DNA of 64,000 nucleotides from Catenaria anguillulae PL171 (Eukaryota; Blastocladiomycota; Blastocladiomycetes; Blastocladiales; Catenariaceae): contig MCFL01000012.1 in assembly GCA_002102555.1 (NCBI GenBank), positions 62,001-126,000 of the forward strand, read 5' to 3'. The position numbers and the translations under genes are program-made. The notes below the pieces were generated by a model. That model did no database searches, was not told where the DNA came from, and worked only from the letters and a program-made list of their open reading frames with translations. Below are positions 55,267 through 64,000 of this stretch, in pieces; position 1 is the first letter of the stretch; the number at the start of each line of letters is the position of its first letter.

Positions 55267-55694
55267 ATGAAGACCACTTCGTTCCTCGCTCTCGCCCTCG
55301 TCGCTCTCGGCATGTCCGCTCAGGCTTCGCCCGCTCCCGCCAACGCTGGTACCAATCCTTCACATGGATCCCATGTTGCGGATGATGATGACATTATGCT
55401 GACCCGAAAAACTACATCCATGCCAACATAGCCGCCACCTCGGGCTCGGCCAACATTGAGCGCGTCGACTACCGCTGCTACTACAACTGCATCCGCCAAG
55501 GTCGCGACGACTGCGACTGGCTCTGCAACATTCCCGGCCCCGACATTCCCATGGCCGCTCCCACCAAGCCCACGCTGCACAAGCGCAACTACCAGTGCTA
55601 TCGCTCGTGCATCAGGAGGTGCCACGGTGACAACAAGTGCATGGACGACTGCGCTTGGGACTGCGCCGGCTCGGACCGCCCGCCCAGGAAGTAA
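55267..55694 (+). CDS. Small secreted cysteine-rich protein C (twin CX3C hairpins)
   Basis: Exon 1 (55267-55348) gives the signal peptide MKTTSFLALALVALGMSAQA. An 83-nt intron (55349-55431, GTACC...CATAG) follows. Exon 2 (55432-55694) gives CYYNCIRQGRDDCDWLC, PGPDIPMAA, the LHKR site and CYRSCIRRCHGDNKC then MDDCAWDC, ending SDRPPRK. Module 1 is identical to copy B except one residue. Changes concentrate in module 2 (MDMCRGDRK against IRRCHGDNK), making it more basic here. Head-to-head with gene B across about 2.1 kb. Likely secreted; release of two peptides at Lys-Arg is inference. Confidence 0.87.
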
Positions 55695-56555
55695 AGTGCA
55701 AGCAACGTAGAGATAATAGAGCGAGTGGTTGATTGAAGCCTCCTGTCATGGTGTTGCATGTCATGGTGTCAGTCTGAAGTTATGTCGACGTGTTGCACGT
55801 CTATGAAAACCTTTGTCCATCTCAAGTTTTTACACGCATGCATGAGGATCAGGTACTAAGAATGATTGTCGAAGAATTCATAATGAGACAGGGAACAAGT
55901 TGTAACTCTGACTGAGCATTCTTTGCTGTGGGTCCACTTTCATGATGCTCTGGTTGTTGTCTTTTGCGGCATCCACCCATTATTTCGACCAGATTTGAAA
56001 TGAATCTCATTCATATGGTCGGAACTCTCAAGCGCAGCTGGCACACCGATCCGTCGCCCTCCGCTTTCGATTGGGGGATACTTGAGCGAATGCACCACAA
56101 AGGACCTATGCCGCCCGCCACCCGAGCCAAAAAGACACTGCTGCCCCATCGGACAACTCCAAAGGGAAGGAAGAAAGCGGTCGACCGACACGTAGGTTTC
56201 TTAAAATTTCAAGCTTGAACGCCAAATCCAGACGCGTCAGTGGGATGCCTCCTGAAGTCACAATACAACTGGGAAAAGACGATGGATAGTAGGCAAGCGC
56301 CTCACATTGCCAAATTGATAGTCCATGTACATAAATGGATTCCATTGAACAAAGAGACCGAAATGACAATAGAAAGATGAACGACAAGAGAAAATGATGC
56401 TGCGGGAGGACAATCAGTACAACGAAAATGGCGGCAACAAGACGGCGTCCGACATAATAAATAAAACGATACAGAACTGAATGAATGTGGACTCACGAAA
56501 GGAAAACAAAAACCTCTTGGCTACATAACCACCCAATCACCAATAATCCAAGCAA
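55695..56555. other. Intergenic region
   Basis: 861 bases between gene C and the next minus-strand gene end; no supported feature. Confidence 0.5.
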
Positions 56556-58187
56556 TCAACGGGACAAGGTGAGCAGCGACCCAATCTTGGTGACCGTCCT
56601 GCGACTGTTTTGCTCCCTCGCCATTTCGGCACTGGCAATAGCATTGCTGCGCATGATGGCCATCTCAGTCGTCGTGTGCGTCCTTCCGGGTCCCAACGCA
56701 CGCGCCCTGCTCAACGTGGCCATCCTGCTCTGGTTGCCATAGCTGCGATCTTGATCGTGCACAAATGTCACTGGCCCGACCTTGGTGTACGACACGGGCC
56801 GATTGGCCTCTGCTTCGGCAAGCGCTATGCGGTTGGCGCGATCCAGGGCCGCAACGGTGGTTGTGGGAACCGCGCCACGAAGTCCGCCAGTGGGTGCTGT
56901 GCGATCGTATGTCCCCGCTCCCGTCCGCGATAACGCCGTGTGTCCAGGTACACGCGCGGCCGTCAGCGATTCGCGATGAAACATGACACCGGTCGCCGGT
57001 GCAGACAGCGTCCGGTTTGCGAGCGGCGGGCCGGACACGGTGGTGGTTGTGGGCACGTTTGGGTCGTACGGCAACGACTGCTTTGACCCAAGAGCAACGT
57101 GGGCGCCATGGTCACACTCGAGCGTGCCCTTGCCCGCGGCAGATGTTGGGTGAAAAACGACGGGTTCGGTCCGGTCAGTAATCAGGTCGGCATTTCCGGC
57201 GCCATGGTCGTGTTGTGAGAGGCGGGTGGCCGAGGCAGACGTGAGCCGAGAGCGGCCGTATGCAGTGGATGTCGGGATAGGGGAGGTTCTACGCGAGGTG
57301 GTGCCGTAGGGCAGTGCATCGGCAGTCGAATAGGCCAGGCGGGTGTGTGCGATGGGGGCGGCGCCGTAGCGTTGGGCGGGGACGCTGGATGAACGCGCAG
57401 GGCGGCGCAAAGTATATGCATCGTCTGTTCAATGGCCGCGACAATAGTAGAGTTGTGTCAGTGTCACCCATGGTCTCACTGCCGCAGAGAACGAACCATA
57501 AACCGAGTCCGAGCGGGTGCCAACGGGACGAAACAAGGACGACGAGCGGCCACTCGACCCAGCTGGCGCGCGGGCACTGCTGCGTGGATACCTCGAAGCG
57601 ACGCCCTCATCATAATAGTAATCCGGCGACCGTTCACGGCGGCCATAACCGCGACCCAAATTGTCGCGCTTGTGACGACGACGCGTCGTCGTTGTGGCGG
57701 TCTCAACGTCACCCTGATCCGCGTAGAATTCGTCCTCTGCAAACCTCCTCCTCCTTGTTTGACCCATGTACGCTGGCTCAAACAAGTCCAACCTGTCCTC
57801 GGGCGGCAGCGTCCTCACCAATGCCGGATCATTCGGGCCAAGCTGTCCGTGCTGCGCCTTAAGACGAATGTCCTTGAGGTGCGTGCGGAGGTAAGGATCG
57901 ACCACGTCGTTTGGGTGCACCGAGACATTGCGCTCGTGGCCGCGGTCGTAGTGGAAGCTCGGATCGTAGTACGTGTACTGCTTGCCGCCATATGTGTAAC
58001 TGCGCATGGCAGGGTCGATCAGGGTCGAGTGGGCGTGTGCCACCGGAACGGCTGTGGTGGCGGCAGCAGGCCCGCGGCGAAGGCGGCCTTTGCGGTCGTG
58101 GGCCAGGATGGGGGTGTCGGCGAGGCCCGCAGCAGCAGAGGGCGGCGCCGCTTGGGCGTCACGGCGGCCACGATGGAAGAGGGGCAT
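56556..58187 (-). CDS. Low-complexity Arg/Ser/Thr-rich protein, unknown
   Basis: The 5' part (58187-57480, MPLFHRGRRDAQ) is rich in Arg/Tyr/Asp and includes RSYTYGGKQYTYYDPSFHYD, PYLRTHLKDIRLKAQHGQLG and DRLDLFEPAYMGQTRRRRFA. The 3' part (from about 57424 to 56556) includes VSYTKVGPVTFVHDQDRSYG and HTTTEMAIMRSNAIASAEMA, ending TKIGSLLTLSR. A short intron near 57425-57479 probably joins them, but the combined length is one base short, so the join needs a small base-count correction or another boundary. They could be two genes. No domain is recognised. Confidence 0.45.
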
Positions 58188-58393
58188 GACGAGAGTGCTT
58201 GTGTTGTACGCGTGGGGCCGCGATTGGCAAGTATTGGGCGGAGAGCGCGAGAGAGAGTGCATCGAAATAGCTCGGTGAGACGCTTTTTTCACGATTCAGT
58301 CAGACTGAGACCGTTTCCCCACTATGCTGTATGTATGGCCACCTTATGTTCAGACATAGAAATATGACCCAGCTGCCCTCGTCATCACAAACA

Positions 58394-58476
58394 GGCGTGG
58401 TGCCCGAGTGGTCCAAGGGGGCCGGCTACTAACCGGCTGCGCTCTGCGCTCGCACGTTCGAATCGTGTCCACGTCG
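58394..58476 (+). tRNA. tRNA-Ser-like with anticodon ACT
   Basis: 83-nt class II tRNA. The acceptor stem is GGCGTGG with CCACGTC (one G-U pair), the D stem CCC/GGG, and the anticodon stem GCCGG/CCGGC with loop CTACTAA (anticodon ACT). The variable arm is 14 nt with a GCGC/GCGC stem and TCT loop. The T stem is GCACG/CGTGT with loop TTCGAAT (one G-U pair), and the discriminator base is G. No intron. The long variable arm and G73 fit serine. Standard eukaryotic AGY-reading serine tRNA has GCT, so A at position 34 is odd. Confidence 0.88.
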
Positions 58477-58482
58477 CCCTAC

Positions 58483-58488
58483 TTTTTT
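58483..58488 (+). terminator. RNA polymerase III terminator
   Basis: Run of six T seven bases after the tRNA end. Confidence 0.8.
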
Positions 58489-58703
58489 CCTCGTTTCTTT
58501 ACGTCTTTTGTCTCTCCTGACTCATGAGTGGAGTCGGCAATGTATATTGATCTTTGTTCGTTTTCCTGGCAACGCGTTTTTGGGTGAGACACTTGGATCA
58601 TCCGTGCGTTCGCATCATACTGGGATTTGCAGATTTGCGTTGGTACATATAGATCAGAGTATGATGTGTTAATGACATAACTTGGGAACCCACCGTCGAC
58701 GCC

Positions 58704-60733
58704 TCAGCCAAACCTGGCTCGCTTTCGCACATTCCAACTCCCACTGGCCTGCGGCAGTTCATCAACTTCTTCACGATCAGACGACTGGGACCTTGCCGCA
58801 TTTCCATCGTCCTCCTCTTCCTCGTCCACTTGATCCCTACCCTCATCATCCACATCCATCGCGGCCCCCGCATCCTCCCACCGACTCGCCCGCACCCTGC
58901 TCCGACTGGGTGACTCGTCGGGCGGCAGCGGCCGCTTTGCCCGCCGCGACGAACGCAGCACCGACGGCGGCTCGTCATCATCCATGAAGTTGTCACCTAC
59001 GTCGGGTCCGACTCGGAACCGAATGGGGCGCCCTCGGCGAGTGCCGGGCGTGGCCGTTGCAGGCGTTGCGAATTGTGATGCAGAAATTGAGCGAAGCGGT
59101 GCAGGTGTTTGAAATGGAGCATGAGGCGGCGGTGGAGGGGAACGAGGCGGGGTTCGAGTCGATGAGCGGCGAGTCCGTTGGCCGCTGCGTGGCAAGCCGT
59201 CCGAGTCCAACTCAAGCTCGTCACCGTCTCGATCAGAGTCGCTGTGCTCCTCGTCCTCGCGGTCAGATGCGCTGTCGTCCAACTGGTCCTCTTCCTCCTC
59301 GTCCTCGTCCTCTTCGTGACCGTTGTCGTGCAGCGACATGAGCGCATCCACGTGGAACAAGCCTTGCGAATCCGGCAACTTGACTGGTTCAGACGCCGCC
59401 GCCGCATCCAGCCACCGCTGCACACGCTCAAACTGGGCCAACCCGACACCCGATCCCTCATCGCTCTCGCTCTCACTCCAATCATCACTCGTACTCTGCT
59501 CCTCATTGCTCGACGACTCATTTTCATCATGAACCGCGGCTCGCGTCCTTGCCCACTTCCGCTGCCTACGTGTCTTGATAAACACATGGTCCAATCTCGC
59601 CAACAAATCCTGCCTGGGCCGCCACGTCCTGACCTGCCGCCACTCAATGCCCCTCGCGCGAAACATGCGCTCCATCTTTTTGCCCATTTCCTCCCTGACT
59701 TCTGGATTCGCAGGCAAGTATTCGGCATGCCACCAATGAACAAGCTCCTTGGTGCGCTCGGCATCGGCGCGTGCGCGCGCAATCCCATTGGGCCTGCACG
59801 TGGCGGCACACACGGCGAGCGCAGATTGCATGTCGTCGAGCGTAAGGTGGTCGACGACAATGTGCGTGCCGTGCTTGTGCGTGGCTTGCATGCGCGCGTA
59901 GGCGTGGTTGTAGGCGGCGACAAGTCGGGTGCGGATAAAGGACGAGAGGTGGTCGTGAAGGTCGAGCCAGGTGTCGTTGAGGACGGTGAGGGGTGAGCCA
60001 TTGTTGAGATGACTATGGGGCGGGGCAGCGAACAAAGAAGAGGGGGCAGACGGTGAGAATGCGGCGGATTGGGGATCCGGATGTGAAGCGGCAATTGAAG
60101 GACGCACTGCGACATGATTTTGGTTATCCGCGTGCGAGAAAACACACTGACCTTGCGCTTGTTGAGCCGAGACAACGGGCGTTCCTGATTGAGCTGGACG
60201 AGCATCTTGTCCAAATTACGGGCCAACCGAGTGCTCGTCTCTTCCTCCTTGGCAATCGTTGGCTTGTCCGACTCTTGGGCGTACATGCACTGGTTTCGTC
60301 TCTCGTGGTCACGGTCCTCATCGTCTCCGTCACTTGCATCGTCCGACTCCCAGCCACTGGTGGATGTGTCTTCATCCTGAATGTCCTGTGTTGCGTTGTT
60401 TCCCGTATCACTGCAATTGACCGGATTGAATCCAACCAACAGAGCCTGGAGCGGATCAAGCGCAACCTCGAATGATCGTTGTGCAACCAGTGTTGCGGCG
60501 TGCACCGTGGACAGGTGCCAGACAACTTCGACGGGCGGCTTGCGTATGGCGGCAGCGAGGGCGGCAATGTCCCATGAGGGAATGCGCGCGAGAGCGTTCC
60601 GGAGGCAATGGTGATCGTGCTGGGTCCAGTTGCCGAGGTTAGGACGCAAGGGGATGACAGTTGGTGGGGGTGGGAGGTAGAGGGCTGTTGCTTTGGGCGG
60701 CTGTGAAGGTATCGGAGGGGATGTGCCATCCAT
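58704..60733 (-). CDS. SANT/Myb-like protein with long acidic C-terminus
   Basis: The start at 60733 (MDGTSPPIPSQ) leads to a SANT-like segment: NLGNWTQHDHHCLRNALARI, PSWDIAALAAAIRKPPVEVV and WHLSTVHAATLV. An acidic region and ARNLDKMLVQLNQERPLSRL follow, up to a donor near 60151. The last exon (to 58704) has DTWLDLHDHLSSFIRTRLVA, then ERTKELVHWWHAEYL and RPRQDLLARLDHVFIKTRRQ. Long Asp/Glu/Ser runs come next, and a basic end (VRKRARFG). The splice between the two parts (about 60151 to 60012) does not keep frame with the best-looking sites, so one boundary or base is wrong. An RNA polymerase I factor such as Rrn5, which has a SANT-like domain, is a possible relative but not shown. Confidence 0.6.
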
Positions 60734-60996
60734 TTTTGGTCATTTCGTGGAGTGCATACGATCAAATGATATGTATTGTGGTCCGGTGCATTTGATGCCT
60801 TTACGTGCGCATTTTTGACTTGAGCGTGACATTCTGGATCAGGATGGCATGGATGGATCGGCGGACTCCATTTGCCGATACAACCGACCACCTTTGCCCA
60901 TCGCAAACGCCAGCCTGACGCGTTTCTTGCTCGAGTTGGATTCAGCGTATGGAGGCAAACATGTCGTGTACCATGCAACCCAAGGAGTAAAGCACC

Positions 60997-61961
60997 ATGA
61001 CCGTCCCAACCAACACGTACTACCCGCAACCTCCGCCTCCCAATGGTGCGCCTGCTCCAACCGCGGCAACTAGCTTTTCGGCCTCGCACAACCCGATGAA
61101 CACGGCCCACAACCCTCAAAGCGCCGCAGACGACTCAACCGTTGCCTGGCAACAACACGAGGCACTGTCCAAAATACAAGATACCGTGCGCTGCGTGCCG
61201 TCGTGGTGAACTTTGTCAACTTGTCCACGATCCTGCTCTTCATCTCCTGCACCGTATACAAGCTCGCGTCCGATACAGCAAACTTCTCGGTCACGCTCAT
61301 CAATGTCTATGCTTGGTACATATACTATAAACATATGGTAGAGTGGCGGCATGCATCCAATTCCCTGCTAACTTCCCCGAATTTGCCCAATGAAACCCTG
61401 GATAGTGTCCTGGGCTTGTCTCTGCTCGTGATCGAGCTCAAAGAAATCGACCAAGCCATCGAATACTTTCTCTTCCTCTTCACCGTCAAGGGCGCGGACT
61501 GCTTTACGTCTTGTACGGTCAGCCTTGCCATCTTGATGCTCCCGACACATGTTCGCTCACCTTGAATGTCTTTTGTTGTCACCTTGTGCAGTTTGGGGTG
61601 CCTCATCATCGACACGCAGTTGTTCCCGCTCTTCACGGGCATGTGGCTGCTCGCCATTGGCATGGCCATGTTTCTTGTCTCGTTCACACGCCGAGTGCCC
61701 TACTTGACCAACTTCAAGGACAATTGGCGAGTGTGGAATGATTCAAGGGTGCGCAGACGGCAGCAACAAACAAGCACAGCTGGCGCGTTTGGGCAAAACA
61801 ACTTGTCCGAGTCCGGCAACGATGGTTGCAGACCATCGGATGTGAAGGACTCACTGGAACTAAGTTGGCGTGAGCTGGCGTTGATTGGGGAGGCGAAAAC
61901 AGCCTTAGTGCGTGTGAAGAGGTCGTCGTCAGGACCGCTTATCACATACGTCGTTAGTTGA
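60997..61961 (+). CDS. TVP15: TVP15/COPI-associated-like four-helix membrane protein
   Basis: Proposed exons are 60997-61315, 61406-61507 and 61592-61961 (introns 90 and 84 nt). After a Pro/Asn/Ala-rich N-terminus come RYRALRAVVVNFVNLSTILL, NFSVTLINVYA, VLGLSLLVIELKEIDQAIEY, FLFLFTVKGADCF and LGCLIIDTQLFPLFTGMWLL. A soluble tail starts PYLTNFKDNW. The pattern helix, helix, E-L-K, FLF-x-GADCF, helix, helix resembles COPI-associated (TVP15) Golgi proteins. A frame change at the A-run near 61170, just before the first helix, means the gene is one base short. The family call is tentative. Confidence 0.5.
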
Positions 61962-62084
61962 CGCGGGGGTGGTGTGGTCACGTCGTGTCCTTGACAAGCA
62001 GTCCGGGCGCCGACAGAGATGCAGGAAACCGAATGGGAAAATATAATAAACAATATCTGATTATACCGGTTATAGAAAGACAAG

Positions 62085-62450
62085 AGAGGAGACAAGGGAA
62101 AAAATTGAGACGCGGCAGGATAAACCGAGGCAAAGAGCAAAACAGTCAAAGCAAGCAGAAAAGGAGGGTAGGCAAGGTTATGATTAGGTAGGTAAGACGA
62201 AAATGACGATGAGGTTTCCAGAAAACGGTGTGCGCCGTGCATGCGTCAATGCAAAGCAAAAACGAAAAGAAGACGGACGTGAGTGAAAGGCAAAAAGGAA
62301 AATAGAGGAAAGAACAAGGTGCGGAGGGAGATCGCAAGGTCAAGAAACAAAAAAAGGGATGGGACAATTACGCATGCAGAGACAAGGAGAGAGAATGAAA
62401 AGGGACAGGGACGAAGGGGAAAACCCAATTACACAAACACGCAACACACA
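62085..62450 (+). repeat. Purine-rich strand segment between convergent genes
   Basis: The plus strand is overwhelmingly A and G for about 350 bases, with runs such as GGAAAATAGAGGAAAGAACA. No coding region is supported. It lies between the 3' ends of two convergent genes; the whole gap 61962-62572 has no gene. Confidence 0.7.
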
Positions 62451-62572
62451 CACGTTGGCCCGGAATATGGCGTGAATGACATCAAAACACTAACAGCGGA
62501 AAACTATCCACGCATCTCGATCCACCTACCGGCTCATTCCCCGCTTGTGCGCAGGATTGCGCACACGCCCTC

Positions 62573-64000
62573 TCACAGGTCTTGCACCTGCTGATGCTGC
62601 AGCTGATGTGCATTGCTCGCAACCCACCGTGAAATGGCCGCTTGCCGTTCTGCATCCCCTACGCTTGCCACACTGGGCTCGTAAAACCCGGAATCTGTTG
62701 ACAAGTGTTTTGCATGGCCCTTCTTTGCACTTGCCGATCTTGCCGCGGCCCATGACTCTGCGGCGACCGACTGGAGCATGTGCGAGGTGGTCGGGTGGGG
62801 CGAGGGAGGCGTGAGGGCAATGGATGGCGACACGGATGGCGGGAGCTGCAAGCGGGGCATGGCCATGGCGGCCACAGCTGACGATGTTGTTGCAAGCCGG
62901 TGCAAGTGCGTGCCCGTGAGTATGCTTGATGGCGTTGCGGGCAAAGGCATGAGCGGCGTTGCCGGTGCCGACGTGGGCGCCACAGAGACGCCAGCGAGTT
63001 CGACGTCCTCGTCCTCGTCGTCAACGCTCATCTTCTCGTTGCGATCAATGCCCGAATCCACCTCGGACAGCGCTGGCGACGTGGCAGCCGTGCCCGGAGC
63101 AGATGCAAGCAAGTGAGGCGGCAACAGGGCAATGGACGAGGGGGCGGGGATCGTGTGTGCGGCGGGCACCTCGGGTGTCTCCTCAGCAGCCTGGCCCTTT
63201 TCAGCAACCACATACTGGAACTCCTTTGCGTGCTTGCGCAACACGAGAATACGGACGGCATTGTTGCAGTGCGAAGTTGCGGGCATGGCCACGTACAGGA
63301 TGGCGCACACGGGCAAAAGTGCATAGTCAAACAGGTACCACCAGGACCGTGTGCGGCGTGCAGCGTCGCGGTTTCCGAGCAGGTTGGATTCCGTCAGCAA
63401 CCGGTGCGTGTACTCGTACATGAGGGCCATGGCCGCATAGGGCACGAGCATGATCACGGAAAGCACGGCGAGGTAGGTGCTGAACGTCCAGGATTGCGAT
63501 AGAGTCGGGTTGAGCAGGGCAGTCATGGGGATGGCGAGCATGGTGAGCCAGGACGTGGCGGGAACCATGTGTGCCTCAAGTACTTGGAAGAAGCACAAGA
63601 TGCGGTCAAATGTGTAGGCGGCGTAGTTGATTGTTCCGAGCGGCGTAGATGCAGACTCGACATCGTCGCTCTTGGTGCTGGTGCCGTTGGTGTGCGGAAT
63701 CACATTGTACCCGGCGGGATACGCACGTGTCGGGACAGGTGGCGGCAAGGACATGGATGCGGGCCAGAGAGCGTGGCGCATGGCATACAAGGAATCGGCA
63801 CTGCCTGCCAAATGGCGGCGGACTTGGGTAAACTTGGCGCCCATGGATCCAAGGTACGTGGAGGCTTGTACGTTGGCCAGGTTGACGGGCACAAAGATGG
63901 GTGTTGCCTTGGCCAGTCCGTGCGTGTGGTAGAAGCACTTGAGGAACATGTGCATGTCCTCGCCAATTGCATCTGCCGACGTATCCCATCCACCGACGTG
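62573..64000 (-). CDS. GT2-like membrane glycosyltransferase (5' end outside window)
   Basis: Open from the window edge. The visible N-terminal part reads VGGWDTSADAIGEDMHMFLK (the ED acid motif of GT2 enzymes), then VPVNLANVQ. TQVRRHLAGSADSLYAMRHA is in the place of the QxxRW-like acceptor motif. Several hydrophobic segments follow (MLAIPMTALLNPT; TYLAVLSVIMLVPYAAMALM; YALLPVCAILYVAMPATSHC). The last about 200 residues are Ser/Pro/Ala-rich, with an acidic NEKMSVDDEDEDVELAG, ending QHQQVQDL. It is probably a fungal polysaccharide- or glycolipid-type GT2; the sugar is unknown. Confidence 0.75.
   Translation of the reverse strand, partial: HVGGWDTSADAIGEDMHMFLKCFYHTHGLAKATPIFVPVNLANVQASTYLGSMGAKFTQVRRHLAGSADSLYAMRHALWPASMSLPPPVPTRAYPAGYNVIPHTNGTSTKSDDVESASTPLGTINYAAYTFDRILCFFQVLEAHMVPATSWLTMLAIPMTALLNPTLSQSWTFSTYLAVLSVIMLVPYAAMALMYEYTHRLLTESNLLGNRDAARRTRSWWYLFDYALLPVCAILYVAMPATSHCNNAVRILVLRKHAKEFQYVVAEKGQAAEETPEVPAAHTIPAPSSIALLPPHLLASAPGTAATSPALSEVDSGIDRNEKMSVDDEDEDVELAGVSVAPTSAPATPLMPLPATPSSILTGTHLHRLATTSSAVAAMAMPRLQLPPSVSPSIALTPPSPHPTTSHMLQSVAAESWAAARSASAKKGHAKHLSTDSGFYEPSVASVGDAERQAAISRWVASNAHQLQHQQVQDL

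Larger units (their letters stand above)
52719..55694. repeat. Inverted duplication holding secreted genes B and C
   Basis: The left arm runs from gene B (minus) outward to about 53670, and the right arm from about 54676 to the end of gene C (plus), with a diverged centre of about 1 kb. Matching blocks, read from each gene upstream, are the TATA block GGGTATAAAGTC(A/G)ACTGC, a TCGGCTGATTGTCGCTTCAA block (about 53360 and 55068), a TGCACCGCAA block and the CCGCACGCATGCGCGCG/GTGAGACATTTGATCAC block. Between the blocks the arms differ. Confidence 0.75.

Noticed and set aside
57182-57421. Possible separate small gene starting MHILCAALR
   Set aside because: It lies in the wrong frame over the low-complexity gene at 56556 and has no independent support.

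Overview
The window looks like nuclear DNA of an early-diverging, zoospore-forming fungus, most likely Blastocladiomycota or Chytridiomycota. The evidence is spliced genes with short introns (mostly 69-122 nt), GC-rich coding sequence, fungal-type housekeeping genes, and animal-like genes that fungi with flagella and centrioles keep: a PLK4/SAK kinase with a cryptic polo box, a CIB-type EF-hand protein and a UHRF-type UBL-PHD-SRA-RING protein. The species is an inference. I see no transposon, virus-like element or CRISPR array.

Layout. 1-8.6 kb: RAD7-like protein (cut by the window edge), ribosomal protein eS24, a SET/NAP histone chaperone, a MARVEL-like membrane protein and the mitochondrial phosphate carrier. 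8.6-12 kb: mostly non-coding, with the first of three small secreted cysteine-rich proteins. 12-20.5 kb: PLK4-like kinase, UHRF-like protein, an ArsJ-type GAPDH and a CIB-like protein. 22-29.6 kb: a protein with a duplicated putative zinc module, APC11, a small roadblock/LAMTOR5-like protein, a leucine-rich protein and an amidase. 30-37.4 kb: a P5B-type ATPase and an unknown multipass protein. 37.9-41.5 kb: four tetraspan paralogues with a CC-x-R-x-G-V start. 41.8-52.2 kb: a TrpE-TrpG-TrpC-TrpF fusion, DUS1, QCR2 and TGT. 52.7-55.7 kb: two head-to-head copies of the secreted cysteine-rich gene in an inverted duplication that includes their promoters. 56.5-64 kb: a low-complexity protein, a serine-type tRNA with anticodon ACT, a SANT-like protein, a TVP15/COPI-associated-like protein and the 3' part of a GT2-like membrane protein.

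Most genes look like ordinary single-gene units with no operon logic. DUS1, TGT and the tRNA touch tRNA biology, QCR2 and the phosphate carrier serve mitochondria, and UHRF, SET and RAD7 act on chromatin or DNA, but I infer no common pathway. The most unusual items are the four-domain tryptophan enzyme, the secreted peptide precursors with twin CX3C hairpins, the UHRF-type reader, the ArsJ-type GAPDH and the ACT-anticodon tRNA.

Caution: several otherwise well-conserved genes need one extra base to stay in frame, some of them in homopolymer runs. This suggests small assembly deletions more than decayed genes. Exon boundaries were placed by eye from splice consensus, frame and protein-family similarity recalled from memory.
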